64,000 nt of DNA, taken from Paenibacillus sp. JNUCC-31. Lineage in GTDB: Bacteria; Bacillota; Bacilli; Paenibacillales; Paenibacillaceae. Below are positions 1 to 8,838 of the stretch, in pieces (position 1 is the first letter of the stretch; the number at the start of each line of letters is the position of its first letter). The stretch spans positions 2,294,001 to 2,358,000 of the forward strand of contig NZ_CP062165.1 of the NCBI RefSeq assembly GCF_014844075.1. The letters are read 5' to 3'. Made by a program: the position numbers and the translations under genes. The notes beneath the pieces were generated by a model, which ran no database searches, had not been told where the DNA came from, and saw nothing but the letters and a program-made list of their open reading frames with translations.

Positions 1-1600
1 GCAGCCAACCGCGGTCTGTCAGATTCTCACCTGCATCGGCCAGCAATCCTTCCACGTACTCCCGGTAGTCTGTGATCCCTTGCTTTTCAGCGAGAGAAAC
101 CATGTAATCCACTTTGGGCACAATATCGGAAACAGGTGCAACGGCATCCGCATAGAGGCTGTCTTTTTCTGACCAATACACATCATTCACCGCTTGTACC
201 GCTTGCTCAGCCAGCTTTTGATATGTCTGGTGACGCTCTGTTTCACCCAAATAGAGACTCATGTGCTCCAGCGCCTGAAGTGCCTTGGCTGTGTATACAG
301 CACTATCAATCAGCTCCATATTCAATCCGGCAATCTCGATAATGCCGTAACCAGATGGGAACAGGTCTCCGTCCGGGTCCATCTCACCCAGCAGCCAATC
401 GATGCCTTGAACACAGTAGTCATAATGCTCGCGCAGAAGTGCATCGTCTCCGGTCCACAGGAACATTTCCCACACAAAGGCGATATAGTGTGCCGTCTCC
501 TGCGTATTGCCGCGATTAGACACGGCTCCTATCGTGGTCACTTCATGCACAAAACGTCCATTGCCGTTCGCCTCTTTGGATTTCTCCAGCAACAAATTCA
601 GCGTATCTCGCACCAGTTGATGATCTCCCGTAGCAAGAACACCCTGAAGTGCATACGTACTGTCACAGCCGAACCACCATGGATACGTAGGCCCACCTGC
701 TGTCAAACCACGACCGATTCCATCTACTTGCTGCACCAGCCACTGATTATTGCGCTTCACCCAAGCGAATTGCTCGTTCAGCTCATCTTCGCCTTCAATG
801 GTAAGCACCGAACGCTGATCCAGCTTGTCATAGAACTGCTGCTTCTGCTCTTTCAAACGAAGGTGATCACGTTCGATGACTGCATAAGTCTGCTCACAAG
901 CTTCACGGGACGACTCCGAACCGGCAACAAATAACCGGAAGCGGAACACATCCTTCTCCTCCAGCGTGCAATCTGTTACAAAAGAAATCCCTGTGCCCTT
1001 GCCTGCCGTCAGTTCCGGTCCGTAAATCTCAGGCCCAACCGTCATTTCCGTTCCAGGCAGGTCACTTCCAATCATGGCATACCAGTCTTGGGCATCATCT
1101 TTGACGATGACCTTGCGCGAAGACATAGCTTCTGCCGTTTCACCTACGCCCGGGATAATTCCAATCTCATCGGAATACCACACCGGACGGAGATCGGTAC
1201 GTGACAGCAGCTCCAGCTTGAGCCGGGTTGTTCCTTTCCCGTAAGCGCTGATTTCGTATTCTACGATCATGCCCTTCTCATAATCGGGGGCAAACTGGCT
1301 GCGTTTGATGGATACCGGAATGTGGCTCAACCCATGATCATAATCGAACCGACTTCCTCCCCAAGACTCACTGGTGAATTCGTCTGCCCTTGCCCATACG
1401 GCAATGTTGCGATCCAGATCGGTTACCTTCAGCCAAAAACCGTCCAGCAGCTTGATTGGATGCAGCCATACTCCGCCCATTTCGTTAGCCATATGATGTC
1501 CGAAATCGGGAAAGTATCCGTCCTGGGTACCGCAAATTTTTACATATTCACCTGCGTTATAATACAAATTAAATGGATGTCTGCTTGTTAATGTGGCCAT
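1..1600 (-). CDS. Six-hairpin glycosidase / glycogen-debranching-like protein, C-terminus beyond window
   Basis: Reading leftward from ATG at 1598-1600, preceded by GAGGAGG, the frame is open to the window edge, giving about 533 residues without a stop. An N-terminal beta-rich part (about residues 1-260) is followed by an alpha-helical part containing WWFGCDSTYALQG near residue 315. That motif resembles the (alpha/alpha)6 catalytic domains of amylo-alpha-1,6-glucosidases and related GH15/GH63-type enzymes. No signal peptide is seen, so it should act in the cytoplasm. It is the last visible gene of the GH65/ABC operon and probably processes the imported glucoside. The substrate and exact family cannot be fixed from this fragment. 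Confidence 0.72.
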   Translation of the reverse strand, partial: MATLTSRHPFNLYYNAGEYVKICGTQDGYFPDFGHHMANEMGGVWLHPIKLLDGFWLKVTDLDRNIAVWARADEFTSESWGGSRFDYDHGLSHIPVSIKRSQFAPDYEKGMIVEYEISAYGKGTTRLKLELLSRTDLRPVWYSDEIGIIPGVGETAEAMSSRKVIVKDDAQDWYAMIGSDLPGTEMTVGPEIYGPELTAGKGTGISFVTDCTLEEKDVFRFRLFVAGSESSREACEQTYAVIERDHLRLKEQKQQFYDKLDQRSVLTIEGEDELNEQFAWVKRNNQWLVQQVDGIGRGLTAGGPTYPWWFGCDSTYALQGVLATGDHQLVRDTLNLLLEKSKEANGNGRFVHEVTTIGAVSNRGNTQETAHYIAFVWEMFLWTGDDALLREHYDYCVQGIDWLLGEMDPDGDLFPSGYGIIEIAGLNMELIDSAVYTAKALQALEHMSLYLGETERHQTYQKLAEQAVQAVNDVYWSEKDSLYADAVAPVSDIVPKVDYMVSLAEKQGITDYREYVEGLLADAGENLTDRGWL

Positions 1601-1664
1601 GGATGTCCTCCTCTGCGGTTTGGCTCAACGCTCAATCTCTTCTGTTAATATGGACCCTAGACCC

Positions 1665-2510
1665 TTAGCCCTTGATTGCAGAAGAGATGGAAATGCCTTC
1701 AATAAAGTATTTTTGTGCAACAAAGAATACAATGAGTGGTGGAAGCATAATCAGCATTGTTGCAGCCATTAACATGTTCCATTCCACGTTATACAACCCT
1801 TTGAACATGGACAACCCGAGAGCCAGCGTATACTTTTCACTGGAGTTCAAATAAATGAGCGGTCCCTGGAAGTCATTCCATACGCCCATAAAGGTAAAGA
1901 TAGAAACAGCAATCAGCGGCGGCATGGACAGCGGCAGCATGATTCTCATGAAAATCTGCATTTTGTTTGCTCCGTCGACGAAAGCGGACTCATCGAGATC
2001 ACGCGGTATACCCCGCATGAACTGACGAATCAGGAAGATGTTAAACGCTCCACCCCCGAAAAATGCAGGGATAATGAGTGGTAAAAATGTATCAACCCAG
2101 CCGATTTCCTTGAACATGATGAACATCGGGATCATCGTTACCTGTGAAGGCAGCATCATCGTCGCCAGCAGAACCAGGAACAGTGTGCGTTTGCCGCGGA
2201 AGTTAAACCGGGCGAAACCATACGCACATAGGGCAGACGAGAATACGGTACCGACTAATACCGGAATCAGAATAATCAGCGTATTTTTCAAAAATGTAAA
2301 AAACGGGATGGCCAGAACGGCATTTTTATAGTTGGACCACATCCATACAGCCGGGAAAAAATCATCTTTGAACACCTCGGCAGGTGTTTTAAGAGACGTT
2401 GCAAACGTCCATAACAGCGGGATCAGCACGACGGCCGCACCAGCAATAAGAATGAGCATAGAAAATAGTTTCGAGTATACCGGTTTCCGTGTCGTTGCTT
2501 GATTCATCAT
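1665..2510 (-). CDS. Carbohydrate ABC transporter permease, MalG/CUT1 type
   Basis: Inner-membrane permease of about 281 residues with six hydrophobic segments. The EAA loop (SAFVDGANKMQIFMRIMLP, about residues 185-205) contacts the ATPase. The frame is open upstream to a TTG, but AGGAGG sits just before two adjacent ATGs at 2510 and 2507, so one of these is the start. The gene follows the other permease with a gap of about 11 bases, as in a translationally coupled pair. No ATPase is encoded in the operon; such importers usually share an MsmX-type ATPase encoded elsewhere (family knowledge). Confidence 0.93.
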   Translation of the reverse strand: MMNQATTRKPVYSKLFSMLILIAGAAVVLIPLLWTFATSLKTPAEVFKDDFFPAVWMWSNYKNAVLAIPFFTFLKNTLIILIPVLVGTVFSSALCAYGFARFNFRGKRTLFLVLLATMMLPSQVTMIPMFIMFKEIGWVDTFLPLIIPAFFGGGAFNIFLIRQFMRGIPRDLDESAFVDGANKMQIFMRIMLPLSMPPLIAVSIFTFMGVWNDFQGPLIYLNSSEKYTLALGLSMFKGLYNVEWNMLMAATMLIMLPPLIVFFVAQKYFIEGISISSAIKG

Positions 2511-2521
2511 TTGTCCTCCTC

Positions 2522-3418
2522 TCAATCCTTTTCGTTATCGCCCTGGTAATAGACCCACATCGAAGAACTGCGGATGACCAGCAACGTAAACGCCAGAATG
2601 ATGATGAACAATACCCAGGAGAGTGCCGAAGCATAACCCATTTCAAAATCGGTAAAAGCTTTATTGTACAGATACAAATTATAGAACAGGGTCGAATTAA
2701 GCGGTCCCCCGTTGGTCATGACAAACGCTTGTGTAAAATACTGGAATCCGCCGATGATACCCATAATCACGTTGAAGAACACTGTCGGGGAAATCATAGG
2801 CAATGTGATGTTGAAAAACCGTTGAAACGGTCCCGCGCCATCCAGATTGGCAGCTTCATACAGCTCTTCGGGAACACCCTGCAAGCCAGACAAATAAATG
2901 ATGATTGTGTTTCCGACGCCCCACAAGCCCATGACAATCAGTGCACCCAGCGCATAGCTCGGGTCTTGAAGCCAGGCTGGCCCCTGCACGCCGAATAAGG
3001 CAAGCGCCCGGTTCAGAATGCCGTATTCCGGATTGAAAATCATAATCCACATCATCGACGCTGCTACAGCTGGAATGATGGATGGCATGAAATAGATCAA
3101 TCGGAAAAATTTCATCCCTTTATTCCGCATATTCAGCAGCAAGGCAATCAGCAGTGATGCCACTTGATAGAGCGGTACAGATACCAGAGCGAAAATAAAG
3201 GTAACTTTCAACGATTGATAGAACAGCTCATCATGAAACATCGTTTTGAAGTTATCCAAACCGACCCATTCGATCGATTTTACGCCGGTAATAATATCCC
3301 ATTTGCTAAAAGCCAGCAGCAAGGAAAACAACATTGGACCAATGGTAAAGAGCAACAAGCCTATAAGCCAGGGCAATATGAACCAATACCCGGCACGCTC
3401 GGATTTAGAATTACGCAT
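2522..3418 (-). CDS. Carbohydrate ABC transporter permease, MalF/UgpA type
   Basis: A permease of 298 residues with six membrane segments. The coupling loop EELYEAANLDGAGPFQRFF lies near residues 188-206. AAGGAGG lies 6 bases before the ATG at 3418. It sits between the binding protein and the second permease of the same operon, so the two permeases probably form the heterodimeric channel for the sugar bound by the 3478-4764 lipoprotein. The substrate is inferred only from the adjacent GH65 enzyme (an alpha-linked glucose disaccharide or oligosaccharide). Confidence 0.93.
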   Translation of the reverse strand: MRNSKSERAGYWFILPWLIGLLLFTIGPMLFSLLLAFSKWDIITGVKSIEWVGLDNFKTMFHDELFYQSLKVTFIFALVSVPLYQVASLLIALLLNMRNKGMKFFRLIYFMPSIIPAVAASMMWIMIFNPEYGILNRALALFGVQGPAWLQDPSYALGALIVMGLWGVGNTIIIYLSGLQGVPEELYEAANLDGAGPFQRFFNITLPMISPTVFFNVIMGIIGGFQYFTQAFVMTNGGPLNSTLFYNLYLYNKAFTDFEMGYASALSWVLFIIILAFTLLVIRSSSMWVYYQGDNEKD

Positions 3419-3477
3419 AGCAGCCTCCTTGATGAAGAGGGTGAATCAGCATGGCCGCCGACTCACCCGCATGGTTT

Positions 3478-4764
3478 TTACTTGATTTTGCTGTCAACGT
3501 TCTTCGCAGCTTCATCCAGAGCGCCTTTGACATCCTGTTTGCCAAGCAGCACTTTTTCCAGCGCCTTGGTGAATTCTTCAACAAACACAGGTCCGTTTGT
3601 AGAACGCAAGGTTACCGGTTTTTTAGCATAATCCATCATTTCGATGACCGGTTTGTCTGCTACTTCTTTGGCTTTGACTTCGTCCAGTTCTTTCACAGTC
3701 GCTGGCAATACTTTACCGTTCGCAGAGCGAAGCTTCTGTGCATCTGTACCCGAGAGCCATTTTACCAGTTCGTAAGCTGCTTCTTTATTTTTACCGGCTG
3801 CGTTGATCGCCCAACCCGCACTTGCGATAATGCTTGAACGAGTACCGTCCGTATTTTGTGGAATCAGTGCAGAACCATATTGAACATCGGATTTGTCGAG
3901 ATCACCTTTGATCCAACGACCGGTAATCATCATAGCGAGCTTGTCTGTCATGAACATCGATGAATCTCCGCCAAGCGTTTCGGAATCCAGTGGCGTTGGG
4001 GATACACGGCTATCTCCTTGAGACCAAGAGACGTATTTATCCATTGCCGCGATTGTTTTTTCACTGTTCATGTAGCCTTCTGCAGCGGTTCCATCCTCAT
4101 TCGCGATGTCTGTACCGTAATCCCACAGGTACGTATAGATCGGATATTCCCATTTACCTGCGTTGAATCCGAATTGAGTATATTTATTGCCATCTTTTTT
4201 AGTCAGTTTTTGTGCAGTTGCAATCATGTCATCCCAAGTCCATTCATCTGTTGGATAAGGGATTCCAGCTTCATCAAACATGCGTTTGTTGTACCACAGC
4301 GCAAGTGGGTTGAAATCTTTAGGCAGGTAGTATTGTTTGCCTTCGATTTTCATATTTTCAATGAGATCCTTTTGGAAAATATCCAGATTAAACGAAGTGT
4401 CTTTGCTCAAATAATCGTCAAGTGGCTCAATTACACCTTTATCCACGTATTTGTAGTAGTCGCCTTCACCAACCAGGAATACGTCTGGTGCCTGTCCTGC
4501 TGCCAGGGAAGTAGTGAGTTTTGTGCCATACCCTTCACTTGGAATAGGCTCAAACTTCACTTCGATATCCGGGTGTGCAGCATTGAACTCTTCCGCAAGC
4601 TTCACTTCATCCGCACCGGAGTTGACATCTCCCCATACGGAGAAGGTGAGTTTTACTTTTTCTCCTTTTCCACCTTCTGCACTGTTGCTTCCACCTGAAG
4701 AACACGCGGATAATACGAATACCAAAATCAGCATCATGACCAAACTTGCGGACCCTTTTTTCAT
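3478..4764 (-). CDS. Sugar ABC transporter substrate-binding lipoprotein
   Basis: A protein of 428 residues of the family 1 extracellular solute-binding proteins. The N-terminus has a basic MKKGS, a hydrophobic stretch and the lipobox LSAC, so the mature protein should be anchored to the outer face of the membrane by a diacylated cysteine. A longer frame starts at 4782, but GGGAGG lies 8 bases before the ATG at 4764, which is preferred. It is the second gene of the operon, 27 bases after the GH65 gene, and feeds the two permeases downstream. It probably binds a maltose-like or other alpha-glucoside ligand; this rests on context. Confidence 0.93.
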   Translation of the reverse strand: MKKGSASLVMMLILVFVLSACSSGGSNSAEGGKGEKVKLTFSVWGDVNSGADEVKLAEEFNAAHPDIEVKFEPIPSEGYGTKLTTSLAAGQAPDVFLVGEGDYYKYVDKGVIEPLDDYLSKDTSFNLDIFQKDLIENMKIEGKQYYLPKDFNPLALWYNKRMFDEAGIPYPTDEWTWDDMIATAQKLTKKDGNKYTQFGFNAGKWEYPIYTYLWDYGTDIANEDGTAAEGYMNSEKTIAAMDKYVSWSQGDSRVSPTPLDSETLGGDSSMFMTDKLAMMITGRWIKGDLDKSDVQYGSALIPQNTDGTRSSIIASAGWAINAAGKNKEAAYELVKWLSGTDAQKLRSANGKVLPATVKELDEVKAKEVADKPVIEMMDYAKKPVTLRSTNGPVFVEEFTKALEKVLLGKQDVKGALDEAAKNVDSKIK

Positions 4765-4791
4765 TTGAATGACCTCCCACATGGATTTATA

Positions 4792-7122
4792 TTAAACCAA
4801 GGTTTGAAACCGTTTGCTGAAAGTAACTTGCTGACCGGACAGAAGGAGAGAAATTTCTTCCTCTGCATCACTCTCGATTAGAATGCCCTCTGGCGTGATT
4901 GTGATATGCAGCAGCTGATTATGCCAATAGAGCGGGAATTTCAGTCTGCTCCAGGACTCCGGTAGCTTCGGATCGAGATGAAGCTGGCCATCCAACATGC
5001 GAACTCCGGCAAATCCCATCACAACACATTCCCATATCCCACCCAGAGAAGCGGAATGGATGCCTGCATCCGAAGAGTGCATATGTGGCCCCAGATCAAT
5101 CTCGGACGCCCGGCGGAACAGATCATATGCGAGCGGACGATTACCGAAGTCACTGGCAAGGATACTGTGCGTCGACAGGGACAATGAGGAATCATGCAAT
5201 GTTTTTTCCTCATAGTAATCGTAGTTGGCACGTTTGATAGCGGGTTCGAATTTATTCTCAAGCAGGAAGAACAGCATCATGATGTCAGCCTGCTTCGAAA
5301 TTTGCATTTCACCAACTTGATCCAGGTTGTAGTCATTGAAGATGCTGGCGACTTTCGTCTGATTTTTGTAAGGGGTAAGATCAATGACTTTCTTCTGCAA
5401 GTAGGTATCATCCTGTGGAATAAGTCCCTGTTCATTGGGCCCTGGCAGATACATCTGATCCAGCTTGTTCCACGCTTCCCGAGCGGAGGTCAGGTCAAGC
5501 TTCCCAGACAATGCCTTGAGCAACTCAGGTTTTTCCTGCTGAAGCTTTTCATAATATTGAATGGCCAGTTCCATATTGAAGTGAGCCATATGATTGGTGA
5601 ATGCATTATTGTCTACATGTTCCTTATACTCATCCGGTCCAACAACCTCATTAATGTGATAACGGCCCTTGGCCTCATCCCACTCCAGACGGCTTGCCCA
5701 GAACGTTGCTGTATCAAAAATAATCTCGTAGCCATATTGATCCATGAACGCTTCATCGCCTGTCGATTGCACATAATGCCAAACGGCATAAGCGATGTCG
5801 GAGGTAATGTGCTGTTCAATAAAGCCCGACCAGATCTTCGTCTGTTCTCCGGTTACGATATCTACATCTCCCCATACCGGTGTAACTTCGCCATCTTCGA
5901 TCCAGGCAGCTTCCCACGGATACATGGCTCCTTCGAATCCGTTCTCCTTGGCCTTGCTTCTAGCTCCATCCAACCCCTGATATCGATATTCCAGCAAGGA
6001 TCTTGCGATTTGGGGATTGCTGTAGATGAAGAATGGAAGGATGAAGATTTCCGTATCCCAAAAGGAATGTCCCTTGTACCCTTCGCCACTTAATCCTTTT
6101 GCTCCGATTCCCATGCGATTATCATGAGCAGGTGTCATAATGACGAGATGATAAATGGCGAAACGGATGGCAAGCTGGTCATATCCGCTTGTGCTGTCCA
6201 CTTCAATGTTGTACGTGGACCAAGTATTCGCCCAAGCGTTAGCGCTTTCACGAAATAGCTGGTCATACCCTTTTTGCGACTCTTGCTTCAGCTCTGTCAG
6301 CGCCGATTCACGCATTTTCTCCAGCGAATACTCACTGTTGTTGTAAACGAGATCGCGGCTGGTATGCACATTCGAGATTTTTTCCAGAGTTACCGATTGT
6401 CCGGCTTCCACGGTTACTGTGCCTTCGATGCCTACCTTGCGGCGCCCCATCGTTTGACGCAATTCCGGCTCAACCTTTGCACCATTCAGCTGCCAGTTGT
6501 GCACCGTATTGGTTACAAAATCAACAGCCGATTGTGTCGTCGTTGACGTCATTTGAATATAAGTCTTTTCAAATATGCGTTTTTCGCCTTCCGTGAAATG
6601 CTGCGCACCCGAGTTCGTCCATTGTCCATTAATACCGGATGCAATGTGAACACGTGCCTGACCATCCAGTGGCTTGATGGTCACGGATGAACCAACCAGA
6701 TGGCGGTTGCTCAAGGAAACAAAGCGACGGAATTGAAGTTCAAAGCTTTCCCCTGTCGGGCTTTGCCATACCACATTACGAGTCAACTCACCGTTCTTGA
6801 GATTCAGTTGACGACTGTAACTGATCGTTCTTCCTTTTTCCAAATTGAACGTAACACCATTAAGCGTGATCGCCAGTTCAGTTACATCCGCAGCATTGGG
6901 AAGCTCGGTTACCTCATGCTCGTCAAATTTGTTAAAGGTCCCCGCCACGAACCAGTTTCGTACTTGTCCCACATAACTCTCATCTGTGGCGGAACGCAGC
7001 CCCATGTATCCGTTACCAAGAGAAAGAACCGCTTCGCCCTTTCCTTGATGAGCGGGATCAAACCCGGTTTCTGTGACCACCCAGTTGTTCCATTCCCCTA
7101 TCCCCGCATCGTATTTCAGCAA
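4792..7122 (-). CDS. GH65 disaccharide phosphorylase (maltose/kojibiose/nigerose phosphorylase family)
   Basis: A 776-residue protein, the usual length for GH65. These enzymes split an alpha-linked glucose disaccharide with phosphate, giving beta-glucose-1-phosphate, in the cytoplasm. Recognisable blocks are GNGYMGLRSATDESY (about residue 40), GHSFWDTEIFILPFF (about 350), GPDEYKEHVDNN (about 495, with the expected general-acid Glu) and DAGIHSASLGGIWE near residue 700 in the phosphate-binding region. The start is TTG at 7122 behind GGGGG with 8 bases spacing. It heads the operon with the ABC importer and lies downstream of two LacI operators. Which disaccharide is used (maltose, kojibiose, nigerose, trehalose) cannot be decided by eye. 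Confidence 0.93.
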   Translation of the reverse strand: MLKYDAGIGEWNNWVVTETGFDPAHQGKGEAVLSLGNGYMGLRSATDESYVGQVRNWFVAGTFNKFDEHEVTELPNAADVTELAITLNGVTFNLEKGRTISYSRQLNLKNGELTRNVVWQSPTGESFELQFRRFVSLSNRHLVGSSVTIKPLDGQARVHIASGINGQWTNSGAQHFTEGEKRIFEKTYIQMTSTTTQSAVDFVTNTVHNWQLNGAKVEPELRQTMGRRKVGIEGTVTVEAGQSVTLEKISNVHTSRDLVYNNSEYSLEKMRESALTELKQESQKGYDQLFRESANAWANTWSTYNIEVDSTSGYDQLAIRFAIYHLVIMTPAHDNRMGIGAKGLSGEGYKGHSFWDTEIFILPFFIYSNPQIARSLLEYRYQGLDGARSKAKENGFEGAMYPWEAAWIEDGEVTPVWGDVDIVTGEQTKIWSGFIEQHITSDIAYAVWHYVQSTGDEAFMDQYGYEIIFDTATFWASRLEWDEAKGRYHINEVVGPDEYKEHVDNNAFTNHMAHFNMELAIQYYEKLQQEKPELLKALSGKLDLTSAREAWNKLDQMYLPGPNEQGLIPQDDTYLQKKVIDLTPYKNQTKVASIFNDYNLDQVGEMQISKQADIMMLFFLLENKFEPAIKRANYDYYEEKTLHDSSLSLSTHSILASDFGNRPLAYDLFRRASEIDLGPHMHSSDAGIHSASLGGIWECVVMGFAGVRMLDGQLHLDPKLPESWSRLKFPLYWHNQLLHITITPEGILIESDAEEEISLLLSGQQVTFSKRFQTLV

Positions 7123-7155
7123 TTTGTATTCCCCCTATATCTATCTTTTGATGTA

Positions 7156-7171
7156 TCCGAAACGTTTTGGA
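7156..7171. promoter_or_regulatory. LacI-type operator 1 of the GH65 operon
   Basis: TCCGAAACGTTTTGGA is a 16-bp near-perfect palindrome about 34 bases before the GH65 start codon. It is almost identical to the sites at 7190-7203 and 8311-8326, which flank the neighbouring LacI gene. Confidence 0.8.
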
Positions 7172-7189
7172 TTAAAATGAAAATAATAA

Positions 7190-7203
7190 CCGAAACGTTT
7201 CGG
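7190..7203. promoter_or_regulatory. LacI-type operator 2 of the GH65 operon
   Basis: CCGAAACGTTTCGG is a perfect 14-bp palindrome. On the minus strand it directly follows a TATAAT (7204-7209) that could be the -10 box of the GH65 operon, so repressor binding would block initiation. Confidence 0.8.
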
Positions 7204-7284
7204 ATTATAAAAAACATTCCGGTGCTTGTTTGTTTCATGTAAATCATTTTAAGAGCCCGTTTGAATCCTTCTGCGCATTGTAAA

Positions 7285-8301
7285 CTAACGGCGCGGCTTA
7301 GCTGTTGAGGATCTCATAACCAATTCATTTTTCAAAATATTAAATTTGGGACTATCCTCCGATTTCAACATGCCCATCAGCAGATTTGCAGCTTCATTAC
7401 CCAGTTGGTACATGTTCTGTCCGATGGTGGTAAGTGGTGGCTGGAAATAAGCGGCGGTTGGAATATCGTCGAAGCCCACAACAGACAATTCATCCGGTAT
7501 GGCGATCCCCAATTCTTTCGCGGCCTTCATTACACCCAGAGCCATCATGTCGCTTGCACAGAAAAATGCAGTAATTTCCGGGTGAGCCTTCAATACTTCA
7601 GTAGCTTGTTGCTGTGCTTCCTCTTCCGTGAAGTTCCCGTTAACAACCCATTCGGTTTTCAAACTTAACCCGGCGTTGCTCATTGCATCGGAATATCCCT
7701 CATATCGCTCTTTGGAAACAAAAGCTTCCGGATATCCATTCACCATGGCAATCTGTCGATGACCCAAACCAATCAGATGCTCTACCGCCATCTGTGCACT
7801 TTCCTTGTGATTTGTTGACACAAAGCCTACGTACTGACTATGAATCGGGATATCAATTAGTACACAGGGGATGTCACTGTCCAACACTTCCTGCAAATAG
7901 GGATCATCCGTTTTCACACCTTGAAGAATGACACCATCCACTTTTCGCTCCCTGCATAGCTGGGTGTACGTTTTCATCTTTTGCTTCGCCGTATTCGTGC
8001 TGAACAAAATCAGATCATAATCCGAGTTGGCAGCGCTATCATTAATACCGCATAGCACTTCGAATACAAAGTTATTATCGATGTTCTTATACGTCATGCC
8101 TGATACGAGCAATCCCAGCGTTTTGGTTTCCTTCATGACCAGTCCTCTGGCCAGCCCGTTTGGACTGTAGCTCAAGGTTTCGGCGGCTTCTTTAATCAGC
8201 TTGCGTGTACTCTCGCTGACGTCCGAATATCCGTTCAGGGCTCTGGATACGGTCGTAATCGAAAATCCCGTCATTTGTGATATGTCTTTAATTGTAGCCA
8301 A
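7285..8301 (-). CDS. LacI family transcriptional regulator
   Basis: A 338-residue protein. The N-terminus TIKDISQMTGFSITTVSRAL is the LacI helix-turn-helix, followed by the hinge helix (SPNGLARGL) and a periplasmic-binding-protein-like sensor domain from about residue 60. It lies upstream of and parallel to the GH65 operon. Near-identical palindromes lie before both this gene and the GH65 gene, so it most likely represses itself and the GH65 operon until a sugar ligand is bound. The start is ATG at 8301 behind a modest GGAAAG. Confidence 0.95.
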   Translation of the reverse strand: MATIKDISQMTGFSITTVSRALNGYSDVSESTRKLIKEAAETLSYSPNGLARGLVMKETKTLGLLVSGMTYKNIDNNFVFEVLCGINDSAANSDYDLILFSTNTAKQKMKTYTQLCRERKVDGVILQGVKTDDPYLQEVLDSDIPCVLIDIPIHSQYVGFVSTNHKESAQMAVEHLIGLGHRQIAMVNGYPEAFVSKERYEGYSDAMSNAGLSLKTEWVVNGNFTEEEAQQQATEVLKAHPEITAFFCASDMMALGVMKAAKELGIAIPDELSVVGFDDIPTAAYFQPPLTTIGQNMYQLGNEAANLLMGMLKSEDSPKFNILKNELVMRSSTAKPRR

Positions 8302-8310
8302 TTGCTTTCC

Positions 8311-8326
8311 TCCAAAACGTTTCGGA
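8311..8326. promoter_or_regulatory. LacI-type operator in front of the LacI gene
   Basis: TCCAAAACGTTTCGGA lies 10-25 bases before the repressor start codon and matches the two operators at 7156 and 7190. This position points to autoregulation. Confidence 0.75.
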
Positions 8327-8461
8327 TTACTTATATTCCTGAGTATACGGATTCATGAAAAAAAATCAAGACTTTTTTCGACATGATTTTTATGATTTAT
8401 ATGGAGCATCATACGGCAATATTTGGTTTCAATATGTATACTCTATATTTTATGATAAAAA

Positions 8462-8498
8462 AACTCCCGACCTTTATAAGCCAAGGTCGGGAGTTTTT
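8462..8498 (-). terminator. Rho-independent terminator of the qox operon
   Basis: A 13-bp perfect stem (AACTCCCGACCTT with AAGGTCGGGAGTT) has an 8-base loop. On the minus strand it is followed by a run of T, 11 bases after the last qox stop. T runs on both sides suggest it works in both directions. Confidence 0.93.
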
Positions 8499-8508
8499 CA
8501 CTCTAAAA

Positions 8509-8838
8509 TTAATGTGCAACTGCATTGTTCAACATGATCCAGATTGAACCAATCACGATGGTCAGCATCATCAACAGACCAAAAATCAGAGCCATTACAT
8601 TCCAGCGTGGCTTCTCCGTTTCACGGATATGCATGAAGAAGAAGAGTTGAACCACAAACTGAAATGCTGCTGTTACCAAGACAACAGCTACTGTTCCTGT
8701 TCTGCCCATCATGTCATTCAGAACCACCACAAGTGGGATGATTGTGAGGACGACGGACAGAATGAAGCCGATGACATAGGACTTGAGTGAACCATGCTGC
8801 TCATGGCCATGGGATTCATGTGAGTTATGTTCTGCCAT
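8509..8838 (-). CDS. qoxD: Quinol oxidase subunit IV (QoxD/CyoD type)
   Basis: A 109-residue protein with three membrane segments (about residues 20-40, 48-70 and 80-103) and the FFFMHIRETEKPRWN loop typical of subunit IV of heme-copper oxidases. It assists assembly of the proton-pumping terminal oxidase in the cytoplasmic membrane. The soluble N-terminus is histidine-rich (MAEHNSHESHGHEQHG). Its ATG directly abuts the stop of subunit III, and it is the last gene of the operon before a strong terminator. Confidence 0.92.
   Translation of the reverse strand: MAEHNSHESHGHEQHGSLKSYVIGFILSVVLTIIPLVVVLNDMMGRTGTVAVVLVTAAFQFVVQLFFFMHIRETEKPRWNVMALIFGLLMMLTIVIGSIWIMLNNAVAH

Noticed and set aside
194..934. 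Long plus-strand open frame opposite the first gene
   Set aside because: It is antisense to a well-supported glycosidase frame and has no ribosome site or recognisable domain.
2522..2525. TTG start for the 1665 permease overlapping the upstream gene
   Set aside because: The ATG pair at 2507/2510 directly follows AGGAGG, so the TTG frame extension is not needed.
5194..6093. 299-codon plus-strand frame
   Set aside because: It is the complement of the GH65 gene; its residues show the low-complexity pattern of a shadow frame.
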